DNA of 64,000 bases from AP-15 sp963781215 (GTDB taxonomy: Bacteria > Pseudomonadota > Alphaproteobacteria > ATCC43930 > CGMCC-115725). Shown here one piece after another: positions 9,034-16,906 of the stretch (positions within the stretch are counted from its first letter, which is position 1; every line of letters starts with the position of its first letter). The stretch lies in NCBI GenBank assembly GCA_963781215.1, contig CAWAFE010000038.1:124001-188000 (forward strand), in the 5' to 3' direction. Position numbers and translations under genes: made by a program. The notes beneath the pieces are model-generated. The model searched no databases. It saw only the letters and a list, made by a program, of their open reading frames with translations, and was not told the origin of the DNA.

Positions 9034-9180
9034 TGTGCGCCTCCCTTCCGGAGTGGCGGCCGGCGGGCTACGTCAACGGGCCCGTCGACTTACAACCAAC
9101 TTAAGCAGGCGAGGCAAATCGGCTATGATCGCGGCACCGCAAGAAATGACCGGGACACCGGATCCTGATAGGAGGGAGGC

Positions 9181-10143
9181 ATGGACGCGTTATCGGATGT
9201 CTTGAGGGTCGCGCATTTGACCGGCGGCGTATTCCTTCACGCCGAGTTCTCCGCGCCCTGGTGCATCGCATCCCACCTCACACCCGAGCTTTGCCGGCCG
9301 GTTATCGGGCCAGCGTCCCATCTCATGCTTTTTCACTACGTCGTCGAGGGTGGTTTTCACCTGCGCGTCGAGAGCAAGGCTGGGGAAGTCGTGGCGGTCG
9401 GGTCGGGTGAAATCGTGCTAATGCCGCGCAATGACCTGCATCTGATGGGGAGCGATCTCGACAGACCGCCGGTGATGAGCAGCGAAATCATCCAGCCGCC
9501 TAAGGATGGCGGGCTGTTCACGATCCGCCACGGCGGCAACGGCGCCCGCACCCGGATGATCTGCGGCTTCCTTGGCTGCGACTGCGCCGAAAGCAACCCT
9601 GTGCTCGCCACCTTGCCGCCGGCGCTCAAGCTTAGCCTCGAAAAGGGCGGAGCGGCGGAATGGATTCGCTCGACCTTTCACTACGCCGCCGAGGAGGTGG
9701 CTGCCGGCCGCCCTGGATCGGTGACCGTGTTGGCCAAGTTGTCCGAATTGCTGTTCGTGGAAACCGTGCGGCGATATGTGGAAAATCTGCCGGACGGCCA
9801 GACCGGATGGCTCGCCGGGTTGCGCGACACGCATGTTGCGCGCGCGCTGGCGTTGCTGCACCGTGATATCGCCCGGCCCTGGACCGTGGACGAGCTGGGG
9901 CGCGAGACGGGCCTATCGCGTTCGGCGCTGGCCGACCGTTTCATCCGCCTGATCGGCGTGCCGCCAATGCATTATCTGGCGAACTGGCGCATCCAGGTCG
10001 CGATGCAAAAGCTGCGGGATACCAACACGTCCCTCGCCCAGGTGGCGGGGATGGTTGGCTACGAGTCCGAGGCCGCCTTTTCGCGCGCGTTCAAGAAGGC
10101 GGTCGGTACGGCGCCGGCCACCTGGCGACGTTCGACAGGTTGA
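9181..10143 (+). CDS. AraC family transcriptional regulator
   Basis: A 320-residue regulator with an N-terminal cupin sensor (AraC_binding_2-like; HLMLFHYVVEGGFHLRVESK, GEIVLMPRNDLHLM) and a C-terminal double helix-turn-helix from about residue 220. The first HTH is WTVDELGRETGLSRSALADR; the second is VAGMVGYESEAAFSRAFKKA, with the usual GT.P ending. GGAGGGAGGC precedes ATG 9181. It is divergent from the diiron/OsmC operon, so it most likely controls that operon through the 147-bp intergenic space. Its 3' end abuts SSDH fragment 3, which begins within a few bases of the stop, yet the C-terminus looks complete. Confidence 0.88.
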   Translation: MDALSDVLRVAHLTGGVFLHAEFSAPWCIASHLTPELCRPVIGPASHLMLFHYVVEGGFHLRVESKAGEVVAVGSGEIVLMPRNDLHLMGSDLDRPPVMSSEIIQPPKDGGLFTIRHGGNGARTRMICGFLGCDCAESNPVLATLPPALKLSLEKGGAAEWIRSTFHYAAEEVAAGRPGSVTVLAKLSELLFVETVRRYVENLPDGQTGWLAGLRDTHVARALALLHRDIARPWTVDELGRETGLSRSALADRFIRLIGVPPMHYLANWRIQVAMQKLRDTNTSLAQVAGMVGYESEAAFSRAFKKAVGTAPATWRRSTG

Positions 10144-10513
10144 GGCGCGCGTCGCCGTTGCCGTGAAGAAAGGCGTCGAGGTGGCGACCGGCGGCAAACG
10201 CGCCACTTGGGGCGGCAGCTTCTTCGAGCCAAGGGTGCTGACCGACGTTGACGACCGACATGGTCATCACCAAGGAGGCGCCTTTCGGGCCGGTGACGCC
10301 GCTCTACCGCCTCAAGACCGAGGCCGACGCGGTCAAGATGGCCAACGACACCCCCACCCTGCCCTCCCACGCAAGCGGGGGAGGATTGAGAGGGGGCCCT
10401 GCTATTCTACAGCCGGCATCGGCAGCATCTGGCGGGTCGCCGAGGCCCTCGAATACGGCATCGAGGAATCCCCCGAGATCAAACACCTTTGCATGGGCGG
10501 CCTCGACCGGTAA
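10137..10513 (+). pseudogene. SSDH-like aldehyde dehydrogenase fragment, copy 3
   Basis: Begins at VEARVAVAVKKGVEVATGGK, overlapping the last bases of the AraC gene, and ends at the natural C-terminus HLCMGGLDR with TAA at 10511-10513. The frame changes after FFEPRVLTDV (about 10245). A palindromic element (10353-10399) sits at the same codon as in copy 2. The segment between EYGI and the final EE is missing, consistent with deletion between two AATACGGCATCG repeats of the parent gene. Only about 125 residues of a roughly 480-residue enzyme remain. Confidence 0.83.
10353..10399 (+). repeat. Palindromic element inside SSDH copy 3
   Basis: Follows the codons for ANDT exactly as in copy 2, but is longer and has a different arm sequence (CCCTCCCACGCAAGCGGGGG core). 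It belongs to the same dispersed family as the copies at 22027, 22133 and 25724. Confidence 0.65.
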
Positions 10514-10523
10514 GCAACATGAG

Positions 10524-10550
10524 GGATGGGGCATCGCCAAAGCCCCATCC
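10524..10550 (+). terminator. Hairpin downstream of SSDH copy 3
   Basis: GGATGGGGC at 10524-10532 pairs perfectly with GCCCCATCC at 10542-10550, with a 9-base loop and no strong T tail. It may be the relic of the parent gene's transcription stop and could insulate the TRAP operon from AraC read-through. Confidence 0.4.
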
Positions 10551-10685
10551 TCGGCGCGCGGCTCCTCTTAGCGGATGCAAGAAGCCCTTTCTAAGCACCT
10601 TGTTATGCGTTAGGTCAGGCTGGGGTCGCCATCAACCGGGTGCCCGCCGCCCCTGCCGGAGCACAATCGACCAAGGGAGAAACCG

Positions 10686-11690
10686 ATGCCAGTCAAGATA
10701 TGGATGCGGGTGGCCGCCGTGACCACCGTCGCGGGCTTGGCGCTGGCACCGCAGAGCGCTGGCGCCGCCGAGCGTCACTTCAGCTTCGGGTACGATCAGC
10801 CGCACACCACCGCCTACGGCTTTGCTGCGGACACCTTCGCCAACAAGCTGAAGGAGTTGAGCAAGGGGTCGATGATTATCGATCAGTTCCCCGGCGCTCA
10901 GCTCGGCCAGGAGCCGCAGATGCTCCAGAAGGTGCGCACCGGCGACATCGATTTCATCCTCTCCGCCACCGCGAACGCAGCGACTGTGGCACCCGAAGCG
11001 GGCGTGTTCTCGATCCATTTCATCTTCAGGAGCGAAGATCACCTGAAGAAGGCGATCAGCGATCCCAAGGTGGTCGCCTCGTTTCGCAAGATGATCAAGG
11101 AGTCGGTGCAGGGCTCCCAGGTGCTGACATTGCTGACCCTCGGCTTTCGCGACTTCTATAGCAAGAAGGAGATTCACAGCGTCGCCGACGTCAAAGGCCT
11201 CAAGATCCGCGTGCAGGCGACGCCGACCGAGGACACGCTGTTCACCGCGTACGGTGCGCAGGTCGTCCACATGCCGTTCGGCGAGGTCTACACGTCGTTG
11301 CAGACCGGGGTGGTCGACGCCGCCGAGAACGGCATCAACGTCTACCTCTCGAACAAGCACTACGAGGTGGCGCCGGTGATGTCGCTGTCGCAGCACGAGG
11401 CCAACGACAATTGCATCTGGGTCAGCGACAAGGCCTGGAACAGCTTCAGTGACGACGAGAAGAAATGGGTGCAGGCCGCAGCCGACGAGGTCAATCGGCT
11501 GGAGCCGGGCCATGCGCTCGAGCTCGAGAACCAGTCGATGGTGAAGCTCGAGAAGATGGGCGTCAAATTCGTCAAGGAAGTCGACAAATCCGGCTTCCTC
11601 AAGATCGCCGAGCCGATCCAGGACAAGACCGCGGCGGCGCTCGGGCCGCACGCGGTGGAGATCCTCACGCTGGTCCGCGAGGTGAAATAG
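10686..11690 (+). CDS. TRAP transporter substrate-binding protein, DctP type
   Basis: Periplasmic solute receptor of a tripartite ATP-independent transporter, 334 residues, with a Sec signal ending in SAGA-AERH. DctP hallmarks are FADTFANKLKELSKGSM-like spacing after the first strand, LGQEPQMLQKVRTGDIDF, and the ligand-contact region VADVKGLKIRVQATPTEDTL followed by MPFGEVYTSLQTGVVDAAEN. The conserved Arg that binds a carboxylate fits LKIRVQ, so an organic acid ligand is likely. AAGGGAGAAACC precedes ATG 10686. The DctQ and DctM genes follow immediately, giving a complete transporter operon. Confidence 0.92.
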   Translation: MPVKIWMRVAAVTTVAGLALAPQSAGAAERHFSFGYDQPHTTAYGFAADTFANKLKELSKGSMIIDQFPGAQLGQEPQMLQKVRTGDIDFILSATANAATVAPEAGVFSIHFIFRSEDHLKKAISDPKVVASFRKMIKESVQGSQVLTLLTLGFRDFYSKKEIHSVADVKGLKIRVQATPTEDTLFTAYGAQVVHMPFGEVYTSLQTGVVDAAENGINVYLSNKHYEVAPVMSLSQHEANDNCIWVSDKAWNSFSDDEKKWVQAAADEVNRLEPGHALELENQSMVKLEKMGVKFVKEVDKSGFLKIAEPIQDKTAAALGPHAVEILTLVREVK

Positions 11691-11712
11691 CGGCGGGGCT
11701 ACCCGCAACCGC

Positions 11713-12261
11713 ATGAGAAGGCCGAGCCGCCTCGTCCTGGAGACGCAGCGCCATCTCAAATGGCGCGCGCTCGATTTTATCGAGGTCGCAACCATGGTGC
11801 TTTGCGGGGTCTGCCTCGCGGGCTTCAGCAGTTCGGTGTTTTTCGACGTGCTGACGCGCACCCTCGGGTCGCCGTGGCTCTGGCTGCAGGAGGTGACCAG
11901 CACGTTCTTTGTCTACGGGATTTTCATCGGCGCGGCCGCGGCGACACGGCGCAACGATCACCTTTATCTTTCGGCTATCAGCGAGACCATGACGGGGGCA
12001 CCCCGTCTCGCGGTCGAGACCTTCAACCGGCTGGTGGTGCTCGCGGTCGCGCTGTGCATGGTCTATTTCGGCTACATCAATTTCCTCCAGGGCTTCGGCA
12101 GCTTCCGCATGCCGTCGATGACGCCGATCGCCTCGCTCTACGCGGCGATCCCGATCTCGGGTGTGCTGATCGCGCTGTTCACGGTCGAACAGCTCGTCAA
12201 CGGCTGGCGCCACGGCTTCGAATCGGCCGCGCCCGCGGATGAAGAGATCCATTTCCAATGA
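11713..12261 (+). CDS. TRAP transporter small permease, DctQ type
   Basis: A 182-residue membrane protein with four hydrophobic segments (first at ATMVLCGVCLAGFSSSVFFD) and the DctQ pattern TRTLGSPWLWLQEVTSTFFV. It starts about 20 bp after dctP. Its stop lies just before the ATG chosen for the large permease. It would act as the scaffold subunit that pairs with DctM in the inner membrane. Confidence 0.88.
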   Translation: MRRPSRLVLETQRHLKWRALDFIEVATMVLCGVCLAGFSSSVFFDVLTRTLGSPWLWLQEVTSTFFVYGIFIGAAAATRRNDHLYLSAISETMTGAPRLAVETFNRLVVLAVALCMVYFGYINFLQGFGSFRMPSMTPIASLYAAIPISGVLIALFTVEQLVNGWRHGFESAAPADEEIHFQ

Positions 12262-12274
12262 CGGCCGCCCCGGC

Positions 12275-13615
12275 ATGAGCAACGGCTGGATCCTCATTGT
12301 GATGGGCGCCCTGTTCCTGGCGCTCGGCTACATCGGGGTGCCGGTGGCGTTCAGCCTGACCGCCGGTGTGCTGCTGGCGACGATGCTGACGCCGATCAGC
12401 CTGCCCTCGATCATCGGGCAGCTGTTCAACGGCGTCGATTCCGAGGCGCTGCTGGCGGTGCCGTTCTTCCTGTTGGTGGGCGAGTTGATGACTTCCGCCA
12501 ACGTGGTGGAGCGGATGATCACTCTCTCGCAAAGCATGATCGGCCACCTTCGCGGCGGCCTTGCGCAGGTGGTGACGTTGTTCAGCATGTTCTTCTCGGG
12601 GATCTCCGGGTCCTCTTCGGCCGATGTCGCGGTGCTGTCGCGCACCTTGGCGCCCTCGATGGCGCGGGAGGGCTACGATCCCGGCTTCACCGCGGCGCTG
12701 ATCGCCTCGGCCTCGACGATGGCGAATCTGATCCCGCCCAGCATCATGGCGGTGGTCTACGGCGCCACCGGCAACGTCTCGATCGGCGGCCTCTTTCTCG
12801 GCGGCGTGGTGCCGGGCGTGCTGGTGGGCCTCGGGCTGATGATCTACAGCTATTTCTTCGGCCCGGTCGGCTTCATGAAGAAGCGCGCCTCGTTTTTCGA
12901 GTTCGCGGGCGCGGCGTGGAATGCGTCGGTGCCGCTCGTCATCCCGATCATCATCATGGGCGGCATCCTGACCGGCTGGTTCACCCCGACCGAGGCGGGC
13001 CTCGTCGCGGTGGTCTACATCCTTGCAGTGGCGATCCCGGTGCTCAACTGGCGCCATATCCGCGAGCTGCCGCTCGATTTCGCCAGGGCCGGTCTCCTCT
13101 ATTCGATCCCGTTGATCACCGTGGCGGCGGCCTCGGCCTTCGGATGGATGTTGGCCTATCTGCGCGGACCGGACCTGGTCTCCGATTGGATCACGACGCG
13201 CGCCGGCACCGATCCGACGATCATCATGTTCCTCCTGGTCGCGGCGTTCGTGATCATCGGCGATTTCGTCGACGCGATCCCGGCGATCATCATCTTCATG
13301 CCGATCATCAACAAGCTGACGGAGATCGGCCAAATCAATCCGGTGCATATGGGCGTCGTCATCATCGTGACATTGGCCTTCGGCCTGATCACGCCGCCCT
13401 ACGGCATCGCGCTCTTAATGGCGGCGAAGTTCGTCAACGTCAAATTCTCGGCGGCGCTCGTGCGCTCATTGCCGCTCTATGCGGTCTTCTTCGCGGTTAT
13501 CGCCTTTTGCATCTTCTTCCCGGACGTTGTGCTCTGGCTCCCTAAGCACGCGCTGCCGGAATCCGTCGGCTGCTTCAAAAGCCCCGCCGGCACCGGCTAT
13601 ATCTGCCCGGGGTGA
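12275..13615 (+). CDS. TRAP transporter large permease, DctM type
   Basis: The ion-coupled transport subunit, about 446 residues with many membrane segments. Signatures are VPFFLLVGELMTSANVVERM, SGISGSSSADVAVLSRTLAP, STMANLIPPSIMAVVYGATG and a C-terminal ITPPYGIALLMAAK. The start at 12275 is preferred since it gives the usual short N-terminus before the first helix; an in-frame ATG at 12239 would overlap dctQ. Together with the two preceding genes it makes a sodium- or proton-driven importer, probably for an organic acid. An SSDH remnant follows about 35 bp after the stop. Confidence 0.9.
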   Translation: MSNGWILIVMGALFLALGYIGVPVAFSLTAGVLLATMLTPISLPSIIGQLFNGVDSEALLAVPFFLLVGELMTSANVVERMITLSQSMIGHLRGGLAQVVTLFSMFFSGISGSSSADVAVLSRTLAPSMAREGYDPGFTAALIASASTMANLIPPSIMAVVYGATGNVSIGGLFLGGVVPGVLVGLGLMIYSYFFGPVGFMKKRASFFEFAGAAWNASVPLVIPIIIMGGILTGWFTPTEAGLVAVVYILAVAIPVLNWRHIRELPLDFARAGLLYSIPLITVAAASAFGWMLAYLRGPDLVSDWITTRAGTDPTIIMFLLVAAFVIIGDFVDAIPAIIIFMPIINKLTEIGQINPVHMGVVIIVTLAFGLITPPYGIALLMAAKFVNVKFSAALVRSLPLYAVFFAVIAFCIFFPDVVLWLPKHALPESVGCFKSPAGTGYICPG

Positions 13616-13649
13616 TAGTGCGCTGAGGCTGGGAAGGGATTGACGATCT

Positions 13650-13976
13650 GAAACGTCTTCGACGACGCCGATATCGAGACGGCGGTCAAGAGCTTGCCCT
13701 TGCGGAGGCGGGGGTGATCACGTCCAAATACCGGGACGCCGAGCAGACTTGTCTCTGCGCCAACCGCATCCTGGTGCAGGACGGCGTCTACGACGCCTTT
13801 ACGAAGCGCCTCGCCGAAACCGCCGGTGCGATGAAGGTCGCCGACGGCTTCGAGCCGGGTGCGGTGATCGGCCCGCTGATCGACATGAAGGCGGTCGAGA
13901 AGGTCGAGGCCCACATCGCCGACGCCGTCAAGAAAGGGCGCCAAGGTGGTCACCGGCGGCAAGCGCGCCGCCGCGC
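13650..13976 (+). pseudogene. SSDH-like aldehyde dehydrogenase fragment, copy 4
   Basis: Starts at the codons for VFDDADIETAVK, the same internal point as copy 2, and runs to GGKRAA. After a 21-bp insertion (13691-13711) the frame is lost, then recovers as CANRILVQDGVYDAFTKRLA and ETAGAMKVADGFEPGAVIGP. A second frame break at AAAGGGC (about 13934) follows. At about 13977-13997 the sequence switches to the 3' end of the thiolase gene, giving a chimera. No start, no catalytic N-terminal half. Confidence 0.83.
13691..13711 (+). repeat. Short palindrome-derived insertion in SSDH copy 4
   Basis: Relative to copy 2, about 21 extra bases starting AGCTTGCCCTTGCGGAG follow the codon for the Lys of AVK. 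Copy 5 carries a near-identical insertion at the same codon (14553-14573, opposite strand). The two form a GCCCxxG...GGGG hairpin-like family. Confidence 0.55.
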
Positions 13977-13984
13977 TTGATCGG

Positions 13985-14131
13985 ACCGACCAGGCATTCG
14001 CATTGAGCGTGCGCCAGATGCGCGGCACCGCCCCCGCCCAGATCCCGGGCGCCAAAATCTCGGTCTGCCACGGCGTCGGCGGCATGTTTGCCGCCTCCGG
14101 CACGATCATCATGTCCAATGAGCCGCCGTGA
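13985..14131 (+). pseudogene. Thiolase 3'-terminal fragment fused behind SSDH copy 4
   Basis: Encodes SVRQMRGTAPAQIPGAKISV then CHGVGGMFAASGTIIMSNEPP and a stop, the last roughly 45 residues of the lipid-transfer-type thiolase seen at 20379-21529. The CHGVGG motif is the C-terminal active-site Cys loop of thiolases. It lies on the plus strand while the larger thiolase copies are on the minus strand. The following 14132-14396 stretch has no recognisable gene; it contains a small palindrome TTGTACAGTACAA near 14353. Confidence 0.8.
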
Positions 14132-14396
14132 CGCGTCGGAAGAACCTGCTTTTCTGAGTGTTACCCTCGTCGCGGGGCGACCGGGCCGTGATCCACCTGT
14201 TTCTACAGGGAATCTACAGGTGATGGGACCTTGCCCGCCCCTCGCCGATGGCCTCGCCAAAGCGTTCCGCCTCTCCGGCGATGCTACCCGCCTTTGCAAT
14301 AAAGCCAGAGCCAAGCGCCTCTCCGCATCCGATCGCAACCCCTATTCGCCGTTGTACAGTACAATGCGATTGTGGCAATATTATCGTCAACACGCG

Positions 14397-14573
14397 ACCC
14401 GCGGCCGATCACCGTGTCCGGCTCGAAGCCGTCGGCGACCTTCGTACCCGCAGTCTCGGCGAGGCGCTTATAGATGACGTCCTGCATCAGGATGCGGTTG
14501 GCGCACACGCAGGTCTGGCTGGCGTTCCCATGTTTCGAGGCGAACGCGCCCCCTGTCTCCGCGGGGGCAAGCT
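14397..14573 (-). pseudogene. SSDH-like aldehyde dehydrogenase fragment, copy 5
   Basis: On the minus strand, encodes a short internal SSDH segment: ASKHGNASQTCVCANRILMQ, then KRLAETAG and KVADGFEPDTVIGR, with small deletions inside. It carries the same 21-bp insertion as copy 4 at its 5' edge and is joined there to the thiolase remnant transcribed in the same direction. Beyond TVIGR the homology stops. It is the smallest and most eroded copy. Confidence 0.8.
14553..14573 (-). repeat. Short palindrome-derived insertion in SSDH copy 5
   Basis: On the minus strand reads AGCTTGCCCCCGCGGAGACAG, sitting after the Lys codon just as in copy 4. With the following GGGGGC it can form a GCCCCC/GGGGGC stem. 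Confidence 0.55.
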
Positions 14574-14938
14574 CTTGACCGTCACCGCGCGACACAAAGC
14601 CCAGAACCTCGAGGCCGTAGATCGGCAGATGCGCGAAGCCTGCCCCTGGCAGCGAACAGGGGGCGTCGTAGATCATCAGATGGTCGACGTCTTAGTGGGT
14701 GATGCCGGCCTCGGCAAAGGCCTTGGCGCCGGCGACGCGGAAGGCGCGCGAGGAGGTGAAGTCCTCCATTTGGCTGACCATCGGGCTCTCGACACTCTCG
14801 CCGGTGCCGAGCAGGTAGACCGGCGGGTTTTGCGGGAAGTCCTTCGCGCGCTCGGCGGACACCAAAATCAAGGCCCCGCCGCCATCGGTCACCAGGCAAC
14901 ACTGCAATAAGCGGAACGGGTAGGCGATCATCCGCGAG
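14574..14938 (-). pseudogene. Thiolase remnant, 3' part separated by the IS element
   Basis: Encodes MIAYPFRLLQCCLVTDGGGA, then KDFPQNPPVYLLGTGESVES and QMEDFTSSRAFRVAGAKAFA, matching the thiolase copy at 20379-21529. A nonsense TAA replaces the Asn codon after GITH (14692-14694). An in-frame 24-bp palindromic insertion (14639-14662) lies inside MIYDAFAHLP. After YGLEVLGFVSRG the sequence jumps into SSDH copy 5. The 5' part of the same gene continues beyond the IS at 16907-17360. Confidence 0.85.
14639..14662. repeat. In-frame 24-bp palindromic insertion in the thiolase remnant
   Basis: Compared with the thiolase copy at about 20690, exactly 24 extra bases are present. CCCCTG and CAGGGG arms flank an 8-base loop. 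The insertion keeps the frame and adds PCSLPGAG between MIYDA and FAHLP. Confidence 0.65.
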
Positions 14939-14944
14939 TTTAAG

Positions 14945-16900
14945 CCGAAGTTTTCATTACGGAAACGCGCAACCGCCTGATCCGATTCACAAAAATCGGC
15001 TGACGGTGGTGTCGTACTGACTACGCCGCGAGGCTGACGCCGAGCAATTCGCCGGCGCGGGCCTGGAGGGGTGTCGGCTTGGTCGGCAGCTCGAAGCGGT
15101 ATTTCGGATTGCTGGGTAGGCTGACTTTATTGAGACAGATTGTGGCCAAGTCGCTGAGCAGGCTGCGGAAGCTATGCACCGGCAGACCGTCATCGGTGCG
15201 GCGGGTCGCCACTTTGCGCTGCGCCGCCGGGGACCGTTCGGCCGGGGCAACGATCGATGGCCGTTCGGCGGCGGCAGCGGCGCGGTCATGGTCGTCGAAG
15301 AGGATCGGCGCCAGGCGGGATCGCATGTGGAACTCGACGTAGTAGGCCAGCATGCACAGAAAGACATGGGAGCGCACCCGCGGAGCCGTCCAATGGAAGA
15401 CCGGGCGGATTTCCAGATCGATCGTCTTCAGACAGCGGAAGGCGCGCTCGACCTGGGCCAAGGATTTATAGGCGCTGACCGTCTGCTCCGCCGTGAGGGC
15501 CGCCGCCGGCAGGTTGGTGCGGATCACGTAGATCCCGTCGAGGCGGGCTTCGGTGGCGATGGCGTCCTCCTTGCGGCGATAGGTGAATGCGGTGTCGGTA
15601 ATCGTCAGGTCATAGTGCTTGCCCATCTTGTGCTGATCGAGCACGGCGCCGACCTGGAGGCCGATCTCGGCCATGCCGCGCAACGGCGCGCGCTTGCGCT
15701 CGACCGCCCGTTTGATGCGGCCGAGATCGCGCTCGGTCACGGCCAGCAAGTCCGCGCGCTTGCGCTGGCGCTGCGCCGCCAGCAAGGGATTGCGGCAGAC
15801 GATCAGCCGCTCGCCGGGATAATCGGGAGAGGCGATCTCGGCCAGGTCGCGATCGTCGAACAGCGATAATTGCAAGGGGCCGCCATCGGCCAGCTCTTGG
15901 ATCTTCGGTGCCCTGAGCGCGGTGATCCAGCCCAGACCGGCCGGCTCGAGGTCCTCGCGTATCCGGGCGCTGGTGATCATGCCACGATCACCGACCACCA
16001 CAACGCGATCCAAGCCGAAGCGTCCCTTGAGCTTGCTGACCTGATTGCTCAGTGTCATCGGATCGGCGGTGTTGCCCTCGAACACTTCGATCGCCACCGG
16101 ACACCCCTCGCGGTTGCACAAGAGGCCGTACACGATCTGTGGCCTGTCGGGCCGATGGTCACGGCTATAGCCATGCTTGGCCAGCGCGCAGCAGCGGCCT
16201 TCGAGATAGGAGGAGCTGACGTCGTAGAGGGCGAGGGTGCCCCCGACCAGGTGGCTCTTGGCCAACGCGTTCTCGATCCGCTCCTGCTGATCGAGAAGCC
16301 AGTCGAGCGCTGCGTAGACCTCCCGTTCAGCCACCTCACCCAATCCCAGCCGTTCCCCCAGGCTGGACGCAGCGGTCTGCGGATTGAGCGCCCGAACCGT
16401 CGCCAGCTTGGAGGCCGGCGCGATCACCCGGTTGACGACCAGCGCCAGCACCAGGTCGCGATAGCGCCGGCTCGCCAATCCGCCGCGCCGTTCGCTCAAC
16501 AGCTTCGGCAGGCCGACCTGCTCCGCCGTCCCAAGAACCGCGGCGACGTGACCATGCGGTAGCGAACGGCTGATAGTCAGCGCCTCATCCGCCGTGGCCA
16601 GCGCCACGCCGCCATGCAGCAGCGTGCGCAGCCCCTCCACCAGCGGCTCCGGCCAGTTCGTCAGGTTAGCGATGGTACGCTTCTTGACCTTGCCGTCCGC
16701 GCGGTAGCTCTCCCGCAGCAGGATGGTCGGGTGCGACTTGCGATTGGGCACCGACTCGATGTGCATGGCACACAGAATCGTGACCGAATCCCGATGTCAA
16801 CCCATAAAATGCGCCTTTGCATGGCTACACGCGAACACGCAAATCCGCCGATATCGATTCTGCCTCAACACCTTACCGCTGCGGATAATGAAAACTTCGG
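14945..16900 (-). mobile_element. IS1634-family insertion sequence, complete
   Basis: A 1956-bp element bounded by perfect 15-bp inverted repeats, CCGAAGTTTTCATTA at 14945-14959 and its complement at 16886-16900. The 6-bp sequence TTTAAG is present on both sides (14939-14944 and 16901-16906), as expected for a target duplication. It contains one transposase gene (15021-16766). Removing the element and one duplicate rejoins the thiolase reading ...EDVLN / SRMIAYPF..., so it inserted into an existing thiolase copy. Clean ends and an intact transposase suggest a recent event. Confidence 0.93.
15021..16766 (-). CDS. IS1634 family transposase
   Basis: A 581-residue DDE transposase of the IS4-like group. 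The N-terminus has TILLRESYRADGKVKKRTIA typical of IS1634 proteins. Candidate catalytic residues are Asp in ALYDVSSSYLEG, Asp in VVVGDRGMIT and Glu in YKSLAQVERAFRCLKT (the YREK-like helix). The frame is uninterrupted and the length normal. It fills most of the element between the inverted repeats and would catalyse cut-and-paste transposition. Confidence 0.93.
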   Translation of the reverse strand: MHIESVPNRKSHPTILLRESYRADGKVKKRTIANLTNWPEPLVEGLRTLLHGGVALATADEALTISRSLPHGHVAAVLGTAEQVGLPKLLSERRGGLASRRYRDLVLALVVNRVIAPASKLATVRALNPQTAASSLGERLGLGEVAEREVYAALDWLLDQQERIENALAKSHLVGGTLALYDVSSSYLEGRCCALAKHGYSRDHRPDRPQIVYGLLCNREGCPVAIEVFEGNTADPMTLSNQVSKLKGRFGLDRVVVVGDRGMITSARIREDLEPAGLGWITALRAPKIQELADGGPLQLSLFDDRDLAEIASPDYPGERLIVCRNPLLAAQRQRKRADLLAVTERDLGRIKRAVERKRAPLRGMAEIGLQVGAVLDQHKMGKHYDLTITDTAFTYRRKEDAIATEARLDGIYVIRTNLPAAALTAEQTVSAYKSLAQVERAFRCLKTIDLEIRPVFHWTAPRVRSHVFLCMLAYYVEFHMRSRLAPILFDDHDRAAAAAERPSIVAPAERSPAAQRKVATRRTDDGLPVHSFRSLLSDLATICLNKVSLPSNPKYRFELPTKPTPLQARAGELLGVSLAA

Positions 16901-16906
16901 TTTAAG

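Noticed and set aside
10632..13348. Long minus-strand frames (423 and 383 residues) opposite the TRAP transporter genes
   Set aside because: They lie antisense to dctP, dctQ and dctM, are rich in Arg/His/Asp as expected from the complement of GC-rich codons, and show no family motifs.
13650..13976. SSDH copy 4 as the regulatory tail or partner enzyme of the TRAP operon
   Set aside because: It has no start, two frame breaks, an insertion and lacks the catalytic half, so it is not a working operon member.
14190..14230. Possible repeat around CTACAGGGAATCTACAG, similar to CTGCAGAGAATCTGCAG near 59805
   Set aside because: The similarity is short and may be chance; I could not establish a shared element boundary.
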